From Bacilli bacterium (GTDB taxonomy: Bacteria > Bacillota_I > Bacilli_A > RF39 > UBA660): 64,000 nucleotides of DNA. This document shows, one piece after another, positions 26,487 to 34,939 of this stretch. Both the position numbers and the translations under genes were made by a program. The notes beneath the pieces are model-generated. The model was not told the DNA's origin and did not search any database. It saw only the letters and a list, made by a program, of their open reading frames with translations. The stretch spans positions 1 through 64,000 of the forward strand of contig JAFSDH010000008.1 in NCBI GenBank assembly GCA_017436345.1, in the 5' to 3' direction. Within the stretch, counting starts at the first letter, position 1. Every line of letters begins with the position of its first letter.

Positions 26487-27545
26487 ATGAAAAAGCTAAA
26501 CAATAAAGGGTTTGCAATTTCAACCATGTTATATGGTATATTAACGATGGTTTTATTAATATTAACTTTATTATTAACTATAATGCAAAGTTCGTATAAT
26601 AAAGAAAATGCAGCTATTGAAAATATAACTTATTACATGAATAAATGTATGGCTAAACAAGTAGCTGTTGAAGAATGTTTTAGAACTTACAATGATAATC
26701 CTAGTAATCCAATAAGTTGCTATGATGAATATGAAGCTTACACTTCTTGTTTAGGAAGTGAATCAACTATTATATCAACAAGTAAATCTGAAAAACTAAA
26801 TCAACTAATATCAACTAATTCAGAAGGTACAGCTAATTTTATAGAAGATGAAAATATGCCTGGTAGATTTGTTTTTGTCGGAAGTTCACCAAATAATTAC
26901 TTAAAATTTGGTAATAAATTAGCTCGAATAATATCTGTTGAATCAGATGGAAAAATAAAAGCAATATTTGTTGATAAATATAGTAATCTTCAATTTGATG
27001 TCGATGCTGATATTACTGCAAACAGTGGTAAAACAGCTTGGTCAAATTCATCACTAATAGCGGCTTTAAAAAATAAAACAACTGGAATATCATATTCAGA
27101 CTTATTTGTCCAAGGAAAGTTCTATACTGGTACAATAACTGAAAGTAATACTCCACAAGATGCTATTACAGCAATTATTTCAGAGTTCTATGAAAATAAT
27201 ACGTATAAAGTAGGTGTAGTAAGTTTATATGATTATGTAATTGCATCATCAGCTGGAACTTGTAATCCTAATAGTACTTCGGATACTTTTTTAAATATGA
27301 TATCAAAATGTAAAGATAATAACTGGATTACCGCCGAAAATACAAATTGTTCTTGGACTACTACAGGGATCGTATCTTCTGGAAAAATAGATAAATATGT
27401 AACAATAGATAAAACTAATATATATAATAAAACAGAGCCTAATAGTAGATGTGAAGCTGGATTAGTCTTCTATTTATCATCTAATACTGTTGTTGATAAA
27501 TCAGGAACTGGTACAAATACTAATCCATATATAGTTGTTTTTTGA
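26487..27545 (+). CDS. Type IV pilin-like exported protein
   Basis: This 352-residue protein starts M-K-K-L-N-N-K-G-F-A-I-S-T-M-L-Y-G, a prepilin-like leader with a Gly-Phe processing site, followed by a hydrophobic helix (about 9-32). The usual glutamate at +5 after the Gly is replaced by Thr. The rest is extracellular, with paired cysteines at about 45/55, 70/80 and more near the C-terminus, and a C-terminal G-T-G-T-N-T-N-P-Y-I-V pattern. No pilin assembly genes are nearby. It ends in TGA, which shows UGA is a stop codon here. Confidence 0.65.
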   Translation: MKKLNNKGFAISTMLYGILTMVLLILTLLLTIMQSSYNKENAAIENITYYMNKCMAKQVAVEECFRTYNDNPSNPISCYDEYEAYTSCLGSESTIISTSKSEKLNQLISTNSEGTANFIEDENMPGRFVFVGSSPNNYLKFGNKLARIISVESDGKIKAIFVDKYSNLQFDVDADITANSGKTAWSNSSLIAALKNKTTGISYSDLFVQGKFYTGTITESNTPQDAITAIISEFYENNTYKVGVVSLYDYVIASSAGTCNPNSTSDTFLNMISKCKDNNWITAENTNCSWTTTGIVSSGKIDKYVTIDKTNIYNKTEPNSRCEAGLVFYLSSNTVVDKSGTGTNTNPYIVVF

Positions 27546-27571
27546 TAAATACTTTTGTATTTATCTTTTTT
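27544..27571 (+). terminator. Terminator overlapping the pilin-like gene stop
   Basis: GATAAATAC pairs perfectly with GTATTTATC around TTTT, then T6. The TGA stop overlaps the 5' arm. Confidence 0.9.
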
Positions 27572-27575
27572 ATTG

Positions 27576-27604
27576 TTTACAAAGAAATAAAAATATATTA
27601 AAAT
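27576..27604 (+). promoter_or_regulatory. Promoter of the mini-gene at 27642
   Basis: TTTACA (27576-27581), 17-base spacer, TAAAAT (27599-27604). Confidence 0.55.
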
Positions 27605-27641
27605 CAAATTATAAGATGATAGAAAGATAACAGGTGATAAC

Positions 27642-27710
27642 ATGAAGAAGTCATTCGTAAAATTAAATAGAATCACAAATTATCTTAGTGAAAAGAAGAT
27701 GCTTTTTTAG
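27642..27710 (+). CDS. 22-codon mini-protein or leader peptide
   Basis: A short reading frame beginning M-K-K-S-F-V-K-L-N-R-I has a strong AGGTGAT ribosome site, its own candidate promoter and a terminator whose loop holds its TAG. The peptide is basic. It is either a stand-alone mini-protein or a leader peptide for the phosphoesterase gene that follows 33 bases later. No run of a single regulatory codon is seen. Confidence 0.5.
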   Translation: MKKSFVKLNRITNYLSEKKMLF

Positions 27711-27724
27711 TATCTTCTTTTTTA
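27691..27724 (+). terminator. Terminator at the end of the mini-gene
   Basis: AAAAGAAGAT (27691-27700) pairs with ATCTTCTTTT (27712-27721). The mini-gene stop lies in the 11-base loop. Confidence 0.85.
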
Positions 27725-27743
27725 TGTATTTAGGGAGGGTAAT

Positions 27744-29798
27744 ATGGCAATTGAAGAAATAAGAGAAGATTTATTAGAATATATCAAAAAAGAAAGAAGT
27801 CTAGAAGATGCTAGTAAACATTTCAATGTATCAACAAATGAAATAATGGGACTTGTTAAAGAATTAACTGATGAAGGATTTATGATATCAACAGTAATAA
27901 AAGATAACCAAATTCAAATAATGAATAAAGGTACGACAGACTTTACGGCAGACAATAGCTATACAATAGAAGTTGATAGTAATGGTTTAAAAACGTTAGT
28001 TATATCTGATTTAAACTTAGGAAGTAAATACCAACAACTATCATTTATTAACGAAGTATATAAAAAAGCATATGCTGAAGGAGTGAGAAATGTTATCGTT
28101 TGCGGTGATATTTCAGCAGGACTAATTTCACCAAAAAATATTTATTATAATAGCTTATTTAAGTACGACACACAAAGTCAAGCAGAATATATAATTGATA
28201 ATTTTCCTAAATTAGAAGGAATGACAACATATTTTATTACTGGTGAAAAAGATCATACTCATGATATAAAAAATTCTGAGTCAATTGGTAAAATGATTAG
28301 TGATCGCAGAAAAGATATGATTTACTTAGGACCTAATCATTGTACAGTTAATTTAGTTCATAAAGATAAAGAAACTGGTAAAATATTAGAACAAGCTAAA
28401 GTACTTGTGCGCCATCCAAAAGGTAAAGTAGCGTATACATTATCATATAAACCACAACAATATATTTCATCAATGCGTAGTGAAGACAAAGTCGATATGA
28501 TTTTACATGGTCATTACTTACAATGTGAAAAAATGCATTTTAGAGGAGTTGAAGAAATATCTGTTCCTGGTATGACTGCAACTACACCAAAAATGAAAGA
28601 TGATGGAGTAAATAATTCTGTTGGAGCTTGGATATTAGATATTACATTAAAGAAAAAAGGAATCGAACATGTTGTTCCAACATTTATTCCTTGTTATCAA
28701 ACAATTCAAAATGATTATTTGACAGCTAAGCCACTAAGTACCACAAAGGAAAAAACAGTTCATGTTCAAAGCGAAACAGAAAAATATATTAATAGAATTT
28801 ATAAGTTTATCAAAAATGGAGAACGCTTAGAAGACTTTGTATCAGGTCTTGGAATTAATATGAATGAAGCTTATGGTTTAATTGAAACAATGAAATTGTA
28901 TGGTAAACCAATTGATTTAAACATAGACGAAAATGGTGTAATAACAATTCAAAAGAAAAAAGTAAGAAATCCAAAACAAAGCACAACAAAAGATAAAGAA
29001 GGATTAATCGAAACAAATCTTTGTGTTATATCTGATACTCATTTAGGGACAAAAGAACAACAATTAACGTTAATTAACGAAGTATACAAAGAAGCACATC
29101 GAAGAGGAATAGATACAGTTCTACATATCGGAGATGTATTAGATGGAGATTATACTCAAGTAAGAAAAGAACAAAATTATCAACTATTTTTACGTGGTTT
29201 TGACGAACAAGTGGGATATGTAATTGAGATGTATCCACATATTGATGGTATAACAACATATTTTATTCAAGGTTCACATGATGAAACCCATTTAAAAAAT
29301 GGTGGAGCGACTGCTGGTAAATGGATTGATCGTTGTCGTGATGATATGATTTATTTAGGTCAAGATAAAGCAACATTTAAAATAAACAATTTAAGAATAT
29401 TGATGGATCACCCAGGTGGAGGTAATGCTAAATCTTACTCATACAAACCGCAACAAGCAATAGAAGGACTTAACCCTGGAGAAAAACCAAATATTTTACT
29501 TCAAGGACATTATCATAAGAGTTATTACATGTTCTATCGAAATGTTCACTCTTTATTAGTTCCTTGTCTTGTAAATCAGTCTCAATTTATGAAAAAGATG
29601 AATTTACAAAATGTTGTAGGAGCATATTTCTTAAAAATCTATTCTGATGAAAAAGGAAATATTCATTATTTCGAACCCGAAGAACATTTATTCTCTAGTA
29701 AAGACATAATAGAAAATGACTACATCAAATGTAAAAAACTAGATATTAGAAATCCAAAGAAAACTAAGAACAATAAAAGTAATAATCAAGATAAATAA
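27744..29798 (+). CDS. Tandem metallophosphoesterase with two HTH-like segments
   Basis: This 684-residue protein has a duplicated layout: a helix-turn-helix-like segment (about 5-60), a calcineurin-like phosphoesterase domain (about 83-335), a second HTH-like segment (about 350-405) and a second phosphoesterase domain (about 425-665). The second copy has S-D-T-H-L-G (about 430), G-D-V-L-D-G-D, G-S-H-D-E and Q-G-H-Y-H-K, a full metal-binding set. The first has S-D-L-N-L-G (88-93), G-D-I-S-A-G and H-G-H-Y-L-Q, with several ligands lost, so it is probably inactive. The substrate is unknown; some related proteins are annotated as archaeal DNA polymerase II small-subunit-like. Confidence 0.8.
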   Translation: MAIEEIREDLLEYIKKERSLEDASKHFNVSTNEIMGLVKELTDEGFMISTVIKDNQIQIMNKGTTDFTADNSYTIEVDSNGLKTLVISDLNLGSKYQQLSFINEVYKKAYAEGVRNVIVCGDISAGLISPKNIYYNSLFKYDTQSQAEYIIDNFPKLEGMTTYFITGEKDHTHDIKNSESIGKMISDRRKDMIYLGPNHCTVNLVHKDKETGKILEQAKVLVRHPKGKVAYTLSYKPQQYISSMRSEDKVDMILHGHYLQCEKMHFRGVEEISVPGMTATTPKMKDDGVNNSVGAWILDITLKKKGIEHVVPTFIPCYQTIQNDYLTAKPLSTTKEKTVHVQSETEKYINRIYKFIKNGERLEDFVSGLGINMNEAYGLIETMKLYGKPIDLNIDENGVITIQKKKVRNPKQSTTKDKEGLIETNLCVISDTHLGTKEQQLTLINEVYKEAHRRGIDTVLHIGDVLDGDYTQVRKEQNYQLFLRGFDEQVGYVIEMYPHIDGITTYFIQGSHDETHLKNGGATAGKWIDRCRDDMIYLGQDKATFKINNLRILMDHPGGGNAKSYSYKPQQAIEGLNPGEKPNILLQGHYHKSYYMFYRNVHSLLVPCLVNQSQFMKKMNLQNVVGAYFLKIYSDEKGNIHYFEPEEHLFSSKDIIENDYIKCKKLDIRNPKKTKNNKSNNQDK

Positions 29799-29804
29799 AA
29801 ATTA

Positions 29805-29847
29805 ATATAATGTTGTAGTTATTTTCATATAACATTATATTTTTTTA
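29805..29847 (+). terminator. Intrinsic terminator
   Basis: TATAATGTT (29806-29814) pairs with AACATTATA (29831-29839), followed by T7. An extended -10 TGTTATAAT follows at once. Confidence 0.7.
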
Positions 29848-29879
29848 TGTTATAATTAGTATAGTAGTGAGGTGATAGA

Positions 29880-30803
29880 GTGAAGAGGAAAATCGATTAT
29901 AAAAAAATACTAAAATTTGTACTAGTATTTGTAGGTATAATAACAGTATTACTTTTAATAACAAATCAACCTGTCTTTGCTGATGTAGGTAATAACAATA
30001 GTTATGATACTAGTGGCGATTATAGTAGTAGCGGTGATGGTGATGGATTTTGGTTAATCGTACTATTATTTGATTTATTTGGTCCATTTGGAGCAATAAT
30101 AATTTTATTAATAGTAGGTGCTGTCTTTATGTATTTAAAGAAAACAGGAAAATTAAAAGCTATACAAACAGAACAACAAAACGTTATAGCTCAACAACAA
30201 GCAAATTATAGTAGTCAAATGAATGATAATGGATTAAGTCATGCGGTAGCCGATAATATTCGCGTAAATGATCCAAACTTCTCAGAAGATGCATTTATCG
30301 GTTGGTCAAGAGAAGTATTTATGAAAATCCAACAAGCTTGGAATGATCGTAATTGGAAAATTATTCGTCCATTTGAATCACAAGAATTATTTAATCAACA
30401 TAATCAACAATTAAATGAATATATCAATAATAATAAAATTAATAAAGTTGAAAAAATATGTGTTAGATATTGTGGTTTGAACAGTTATCGAGTAGATGGT
30501 GATAAAGAAGTTGTAGTTGTAGAACTTCATGCTACAATGCGTGATTATGTAGTAGATGCTAAAACAAATCAAGTCTTAGAAAGTGATCCAAATCGTGATT
30601 GGTTCATGAAATATCATATGACATTTAATCGTAAAAAAGGTGTTTTAACAGAAGCTGGAAAAAGTAACAAGTCAACAACAAATTGTCCAAATTGTGGAGC
30701 ACCAACAGAAATTACATCTGCTGGGCAATGTGAATATTGTAAGAGTATAATTACAACAGGAGAACACGATTGGGTTTTATCAAATATCGTATCAATAAAG
30801 TAA
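29880..30803 (+). CDS. Membrane-anchored Tim44-like protein with zinc ribbon
   Basis: This 307-residue protein has two hydrophobic segments (about 12-32 and 58-83), separated by a short Ser/Gly/Asp-rich loop. It then has a Tim44-like domain (about 135-260; F-S-E-D-A-F-I-G-W-S-R-E-V-F, N-W-K-I-I-R-P-F) and a zinc ribbon C-P-N-C...C-E-Y-C near 269-285. The start is GTG, well spaced behind AGGTG. It is the first of three co-transcribed genes, all with zinc ribbons. Tim44-like domains bind membranes in mitochondria; the bacterial role is unknown. Confidence 0.75.
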   Translation: MKRKIDYKKILKFVLVFVGIITVLLLITNQPVFADVGNNNSYDTSGDYSSSGDGDGFWLIVLLFDLFGPFGAIIILLIVGAVFMYLKKTGKLKAIQTEQQNVIAQQQANYSSQMNDNGLSHAVADNIRVNDPNFSEDAFIGWSREVFMKIQQAWNDRNWKIIRPFESQELFNQHNQQLNEYINNNKINKVEKICVRYCGLNSYRVDGDKEVVVVELHATMRDYVVDAKTNQVLESDPNRDWFMKYHMTFNRKKGVLTEAGKSNKSTTNCPNCGAPTEITSAGQCEYCKSIITTGEHDWVLSNIVSIK

Positions 30804-30804
30804 G

Positions 30805-31569
30805 ATGATTAAAGGTATAATAGGCGGAGCTCTTGGGGTTATATTAGGTTTCTTAATAGTAATTGGACTTATATATTTACTAATTAGATCTCTTATGAAC
30901 AAATTTGGATTTGGAGATAAAAGTCTAATGTCATTATATAAAGAAACGCAAGAAGCTGCGGCTTTAGAAAAAACAAGACACAAACAAGTAAGTGGAATGA
31001 CAAAAATGTTACTACCAGAAGTACAAAGAGATTTTAAAGATTTTAATGAAAAAGAAATATATTTATTAGTAGAAAAAAGTTTAAGAGCTATCTTTAATGC
31101 TTTAGAAAATGAAAATATTGATTATTTAAAAGATGATGACTTTAATTTAATTAGGCAAAAAATAAGTGATCAAATAACTGATTTACAAACTAATAATGTT
31201 TCATATAAATATGATGATGTTATTTTTCATAAGCATGCAATAAAAAGTTATAAAAAACAAAAAGATGTTGCAACACTTGAAATATCTACGTCATTGGAGT
31301 ATTATTATAATAAGAGAAAAGATAACAAAGATATTTCTCATGACAATGTAAAGAAACAAACAAGGTACACAACCCAATTAGTATATATAATTGATAATAC
31401 AAAAACAGGATTTGATATTGATATACTTGGACTTCATTGTCCAAACTGTGGTAGCCCAGTTCAGTCTTTACAAGATGAAAAATGTAGCTACTGTAAAGGA
31501 GCTATTAACATTCAAGTAGCAAGTTTACTTAAATGTTGGAAAATAATTAATTATAAGGAAGATTATTAA
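30805..31569 (+). CDS. Second Tim44-like membrane protein with zinc ribbon
   Basis: This 254-residue protein has one N-terminal membrane segment (about 6-28), a Tim44-like domain (about 65-205) and a zinc ribbon C-P-N-C-G-S-P...C-S-Y-C near 211-227. It is a paralog of the upstream product. It begins one base after that gene's stop, so the two are translationally coupled. Together with the SPFH gene downstream they form a likely membrane complex (inference). Confidence 0.7.
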   Translation: MIKGIIGGALGVILGFLIVIGLIYLLIRSLMNKFGFGDKSLMSLYKETQEAAALEKTRHKQVSGMTKMLLPEVQRDFKDFNEKEIYLLVEKSLRAIFNALENENIDYLKDDDFNLIRQKISDQITDLQTNNVSYKYDDVIFHKHAIKSYKKQKDVATLEISTSLEYYYNKRKDNKDISHDNVKKQTRYTTQLVYIIDNTKTGFDIDILGLHCPNCGSPVQSLQDEKCSYCKGAINIQVASLLKCWKIINYKEDY

Positions 31570-31588
31570 TCTAAAGGAGGAAATAAAA

Positions 31589-32779
31589 ATGGGATTAATT
31601 AAAGCAGCTGTTGGCGCAATTGGTTCAACATTTGGTGATCAATGGCAAGATCTGATTTCATGCGAAAACATGGATGAAAACACACTAATGGTTAAAAAAA
31701 CAACTGAAAGTGGACAAATTTCAAAAGGGAGTAGAATAATTGTTGCGCCTGGTCAAGTAGCCGTTATCTATGATTCAGGTAACGTTGTTGATGCAACTGC
31801 TGAAGAAGGTACATATAACTTCGATCAATCTACATCTCCATCATTCTTTGGTGGTCAATTTGGTGCAGTTTTCAAAGAAATGTGGACTCGTTTCAAATAT
31901 AATGGAACACCAAATAAAGAACAAGCAGTATTTTACTTTAATGTAAAAGAAATATTAAATAATAAGTTTGGTACAGGTACTCCAATTCCTTTCCAAGATT
32001 GGTCACATGCTATACCTAACCAAATGACTGGATCTTTAATGCCATTAAGTGTTAAAGTTAGATGCTATGGAAAATATACATTCCAAATTTTTGATCCAGC
32101 AGTATTTATGAGAATGTATGCAGGAACTGCAAACATTGTTACAAAAGATACTTTAACTGATCAAATGACTTCAGAAGTAATCGCATCATTCCAAAACATT
32201 TTAAATGAATTAGGAACAAGCGAACATCGTATACCAGTATTAGAATTACCAAGTAATACTGATGAAATTAAAAAAGTAATGGATGAAAAAGTATTTGATG
32301 AACCAATTAGAAATAGGGGAGTTAAATTAATTGGATTTGCTGTTGAATCTGTTACATTAGATGAAGAATCTAACCGTAAGATTGAAGAATACGAACATAA
32401 CTCTAACGCTATGATGCAACAAGGACGTGTTCTTAATGTTATGGAAGCTGCTGCAAACAATGCAAATGGAGCTGCAAATGGATTTATGGGACTAGGTGTT
32501 ATGAATATGGCTACTGGCGGAATGACTGGTGGAGTAATGGCAAATGCTTTCGGTGGACAACAAGCACCACAACAACAATATGATCCATATCAACCAGCAC
32601 CAGCAGAACAACCAGCTGCAAATGTATGCTCAAAATGCGGAGCTACAGTAAATGGAAAATTCTGCAGTGAATGCGGAACTCCAGTAGGACCTAAAACATG
32701 TGCTAAATGTGGAGCTGAAGTTACTGGAAAATTCTGTAGTGAATGTGGAACTCCAGTAGATGGAAAAAAAGGTAAATAA
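31589..32779 (+). CDS. SPFH-domain protein with double zinc ribbon (YdjI-like)
   Basis: This 396-residue protein resembles the YdjI/virion-core type SPFH proteins. An N-terminal SPFH domain (about 25-265; I-V-A-P-G-Q-V-A-V-I-Y) is followed by an Ala/Gly/Met-rich segment, a Gln/Pro-rich linker and two zinc ribbons of the form C-x2-C-G...C-x2-C-G-x-P (about 347-390). SPFH proteins scaffold membrane microdomains. AAAGGAGG gives strong translation. It is the last gene of the operon. Confidence 0.85.
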   Translation: MGLIKAAVGAIGSTFGDQWQDLISCENMDENTLMVKKTTESGQISKGSRIIVAPGQVAVIYDSGNVVDATAEEGTYNFDQSTSPSFFGGQFGAVFKEMWTRFKYNGTPNKEQAVFYFNVKEILNNKFGTGTPIPFQDWSHAIPNQMTGSLMPLSVKVRCYGKYTFQIFDPAVFMRMYAGTANIVTKDTLTDQMTSEVIASFQNILNELGTSEHRIPVLELPSNTDEIKKVMDEKVFDEPIRNRGVKLIGFAVESVTLDEESNRKIEEYEHNSNAMMQQGRVLNVMEAAANNANGAANGFMGLGVMNMATGGMTGGVMANAFGGQQAPQQQYDPYQPAPAEQPAANVCSKCGATVNGKFCSECGTPVGPKTCAKCGAEVTGKFCSECGTPVDGKKGK

Positions 32780-32780
32780 T

Positions 32781-32816
32781 AAAAAAGAAAAAGTAGAGTA
32801 AATCTCTACTTTTTTA
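32781..32816. terminator. Bidirectional terminator between the SPFH gene and rnhC
   Basis: AAGTAGAG pairs with CTCTACTT; an A tract lies on the left and a T tract on the right, so it can end transcripts from both sides. Confidence 0.85.
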
Positions 32817-32821
32817 TTATA

Positions 32822-33769
32822 TTAAAATATCATCGTATGTAAAATTCTTTCGGTATTTTTAAAATTAAGCTTAGCTACTTCTTTTAATTTTTCTTCCCCA
32901 TATTTTTCTACAACTTCTTCACCAATCTTATCTACTTGAGGACCAGCTCCTTTAGGAAGAGGAATGTGTAAATTATCACTTATTTTATCAAATTCTTTTA
33001 AAAAGATATATCTACTTATAACAGATGCACATGCAACAGCTAAATTTTTATCTTCAGCTTTAGTCATAAATGTAATCCCTCTTTGAACATTAGGACTTTC
33101 ATTTATATATTCATAATATCTTTGTTCTCTTGCAAATTCATCAATAATTATATAATCATATTCCAAATTTTCTTCATGAACCATTTGCCATAATACTTTA
33201 TTATGCATAATAGCTTTTAATTTATTAATATTATAGCCAACACCATATTTTTCATTATATTCACTATTATTTAAAATTATACTCTTATATTTAATACGTT
33301 TTACAAGTTGAGGAGCAATTTTTAATATCTTATCATCATCTAATTTTTTAGAATCACGAATTCCTAATTCTTCTAAAAAAGTAATATCATCTTTATTAAC
33401 ATAACTACTAGTCACAACGATAGGTCCAAAATAATCACCTGTACCAACTTCATCAGAACCAATTGAAGAACAATTATAATATTTAGAATAATCTATAGCT
33501 TTCTCTTTTTTACTAGTTTCAATAGCTGTTTCTTCCATGGCCCAAACAGAAGCTTCAACATCAGCAGATGTACCTTGGAACATAACTTTATTTTCACCTT
33601 TTTTATTTTTGTCATAAATAGTTATAACAACATCTTCATTAACTGCCTGCATTGTTACATAAGGAATAACTTTACCACGATCTTGGTCTTTATAAAAAAC
33701 AAGCATTTTATTACGAGTTTCATCATCAACTTTTAAAACGATACAATTATTATTGTTATTATTAGACAT
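32822..33769 (-). CDS. rnhC: Ribonuclease HIII
   Basis: RNase HIII degrades RNA in RNA-DNA hybrids. The 315-residue protein has an N-terminal TBP-like substrate-binding domain (about 8-85) and a catalytic domain starting S-I-G-S-D-E-V-G-T-G-D-Y-F-G-P (about 101-115), the type 3 form of the D-E motif. GAGGTG lies before the ATG on the minus strand. It is the only minus-strand gene in the window and converges with the SPFH operon on a shared terminator. Confidence 0.93.
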   Translation of the reverse strand: MSNNNNNNCIVLKVDDETRNKMLVFYKDQDRGKVIPYVTMQAVNEDVVITIYDKNKKGENKVMFQGTSADVEASVWAMEETAIETSKKEKAIDYSKYYNCSSIGSDEVGTGDYFGPIVVTSSYVNKDDITFLEELGIRDSKKLDDDKILKIAPQLVKRIKYKSIILNNSEYNEKYGVGYNINKLKAIMHNKVLWQMVHEENLEYDYIIIDEFAREQRYYEYINESPNVQRGITFMTKAEDKNLAVACASVISRYIFLKEFDKISDNLHIPLPKGAGPQVDKIGEEVVEKYGEEKLKEVAKLNFKNTERILHTMIF

Positions 33770-33864
33770 ATTAACACCTCAAATTAATTATAACATTTAA
33801 ATAGAAAAAACACTATTAAACATGGCAATAAATAATAAATTTATAAAAAAATTAAAATTAAATA

Positions 33865-33893
33865 TTGAATTTATAAAATATATATGTTATTAT
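33865..33893 (+). promoter_or_regulatory. Promoter of the tRNA pair
   Basis: TTGAAT (33865-33870), 17-base spacer, TATTAT (33888-33893), just before the tRNA-Met gene. Confidence 0.65.
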
Positions 33894-33904
33894 TAAAAAG
33901 TCAT

Positions 33905-33981
33905 GGACCCTTAGCTCAGTTGGTTAGAGCATCCGGCTCATAACCGGACGGTCATAGGTTCGAGTCCTATAGGGTCCACCA
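33905..33981 (+). tRNA. tRNA-Met (CAT)
   Basis: The cloverleaf is complete: acceptor GGACCCT/AGGGTCC, D-arm, anticodon stem TCCGG/CCGGA with loop CTCATAA (CAT at 33939-33941), T-arm TAGGTTCGAGTCCTA, and an encoded CCA. G1 pairs with C72, so it is not an initiator tRNA. CAT could also be a lysidine-modified tRNA-Ile; elongator Met is the default call. Confidence 0.93.
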
Positions 33982-33985
33982 TATC

Positions 33986-34070
33986 GCGGGTATGGCGGAA
34001 TTGGCAGACGCACTAGACTTAGGATCTAGCGCCGCAAGGCTTGCAGGTTCAACTCCTGTTACCCGCACCA
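33986..34070 (+). tRNA. tRNA-Leu (TAG)
   Basis: This 85-base gene has acceptor GCGGGTA/TACCCGC, a long variable arm typical of class II tRNAs (GCGCCGCAAGGCTT), and anticodon loop CTTAGGA with TAG at 34020-34022. CCA is encoded. It lies 4 bases after tRNA-Met. Confidence 0.95.
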
Positions 34071-34080
34071 TTATAAAATT

Positions 34081-34105
34081 ACGAACTAGAAATAGTTCGT
34101 TTTTT
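34081..34105 (+). terminator. Terminator of the tRNA operon
   Basis: ACGAACTA pairs with TAGTTCGT around GAAA, then T's; an extended -10 TGTTATAAT follows at 34107-34115. Confidence 0.9.
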
Positions 34106-34138
34106 GTGTTATAATTAATAAACAAGGAGATAATTAAT

Positions 34139-34513
34139 ATGGTTAATAAAAAGAAAAATATAACAATATTAGTTGTATGTATAGTATCTTTTTGGATTAT
34201 ATCAGGTTTTATTTTATATTTTTCGTATATGAATAGAGTAGAAAGGCTATTCAAACCTGTAAAAGAAGCAGTATTAGAATCAGAAGTATTAAATAAAGAA
34301 CTTGGTACAATAAAAAAAGCAAAATTTAATAATTTCATGCAATGGATCAGCCAAAAGAATAATGAAAAATGTATTAAGATGAAAATTACAACGAAAAAAG
34401 GAAAAGAAAACATATGTGTAATTCTATATACTGATAAAATCGAAAACGAAAGTGATTTAAAAGTAATAGGATATTATATAAACGATAAACGATATGAGGA
34501 AGAAAACAAATAG
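34139..34513 (+). CDS. Small membrane-anchored protein of unknown function
   Basis: This 124-residue protein has one N-terminal membrane segment (about 8-28) and an extracytoplasmic domain. The stretch N-K-E-L-G-T-I-K-K-A-K-F resembles proteins annotated as Coa1-like (cytochrome oxidase assembly), but the match is loose and no oxidase genes are near. It heads a run of small genes and starts 24 bases after an extended -10. Confidence 0.6.
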   Translation: MVNKKKNITILVVCIVSFWIISGFILYFSYMNRVERLFKPVKEAVLESEVLNKELGTIKKAKFNNFMQWISQKNNEKCIKMKITTKKGKENICVILYTDKIENESDLKVIGYYINDKRYEEENK

Positions 34514-34521
34514 GTGATATT

Positions 34522-34926
34522 ATGAACGTAGTAGGTACAATGTTTTTTAAAGATAAAAAAATACTTATAGATAAACCAAGAAAAAGGCCAACTTATCAAA
34601 TGATAGGTGGAAGAGTAGAAGAAAATGAAACTCCACTTGAAGCAGCTATTAGAGAATGTCATGAAGAATTGGGGACTAAAGTAATATTTGATGATAATAA
34701 TTTTAGATTAGTAATGGAATTCAATGAAATAGCAACAAGTGACGGTAAAACACCTATTCATTTTTATGTTTTTGAGTATCAAGGCCTATTTAAAGGAGAA
34801 CCAGAGGTATCAGAAGAAATCGAAGAGTTTTCTTGGTATGATAGTAGTAATAATGAAATAAAACTATCTAACACCCTAAAAAACAAAGTAATTCCATACT
34901 GTAAGAAAAATAACTTAATAAATTAA
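34522..34926 (+). CDS. Nudix hydrolase
   Basis: This 134-residue protein has a full Nudix box G-x5-E-x7-R-E-x2-E-E-x-G (residues 30-51), which binds metal and hydrolyses nucleoside diphosphates linked to another group. The substrate is unknown. It overlaps no gene but starts 8 bases after the previous stop with AGGTGAT, so it is in the same transcript as the genes around it. Confidence 0.9.
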   Translation: MNVVGTMFFKDKKILIDKPRKRPTYQMIGGRVEENETPLEAAIRECHEELGTKVIFDDNNFRLVMEFNEIATSDGKTPIHFYVFEYQGLFKGEPEVSEEIEEFSWYDSSNNEIKLSNTLKNKVIPYCKKNNLIN

Positions 34927-34939
34927 AGTGAGTGATAAA

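Noticed and set aside
27543-27545. Possible use of genetic code 4 (UGA = Trp), since the sequence is Mollicutes-like and very AT-rich
   Set aside because: UGA ends the pilin-like gene exactly at a terminator, and conserved Trp positions elsewhere (tkt, parE, parC, rbgA) are UGG.
33905-33981. tRNA with CAT anticodon as initiator tRNA
   Set aside because: The first pair is G1-C72; initiator tRNAs lack a normal Watson-Crick pair there.
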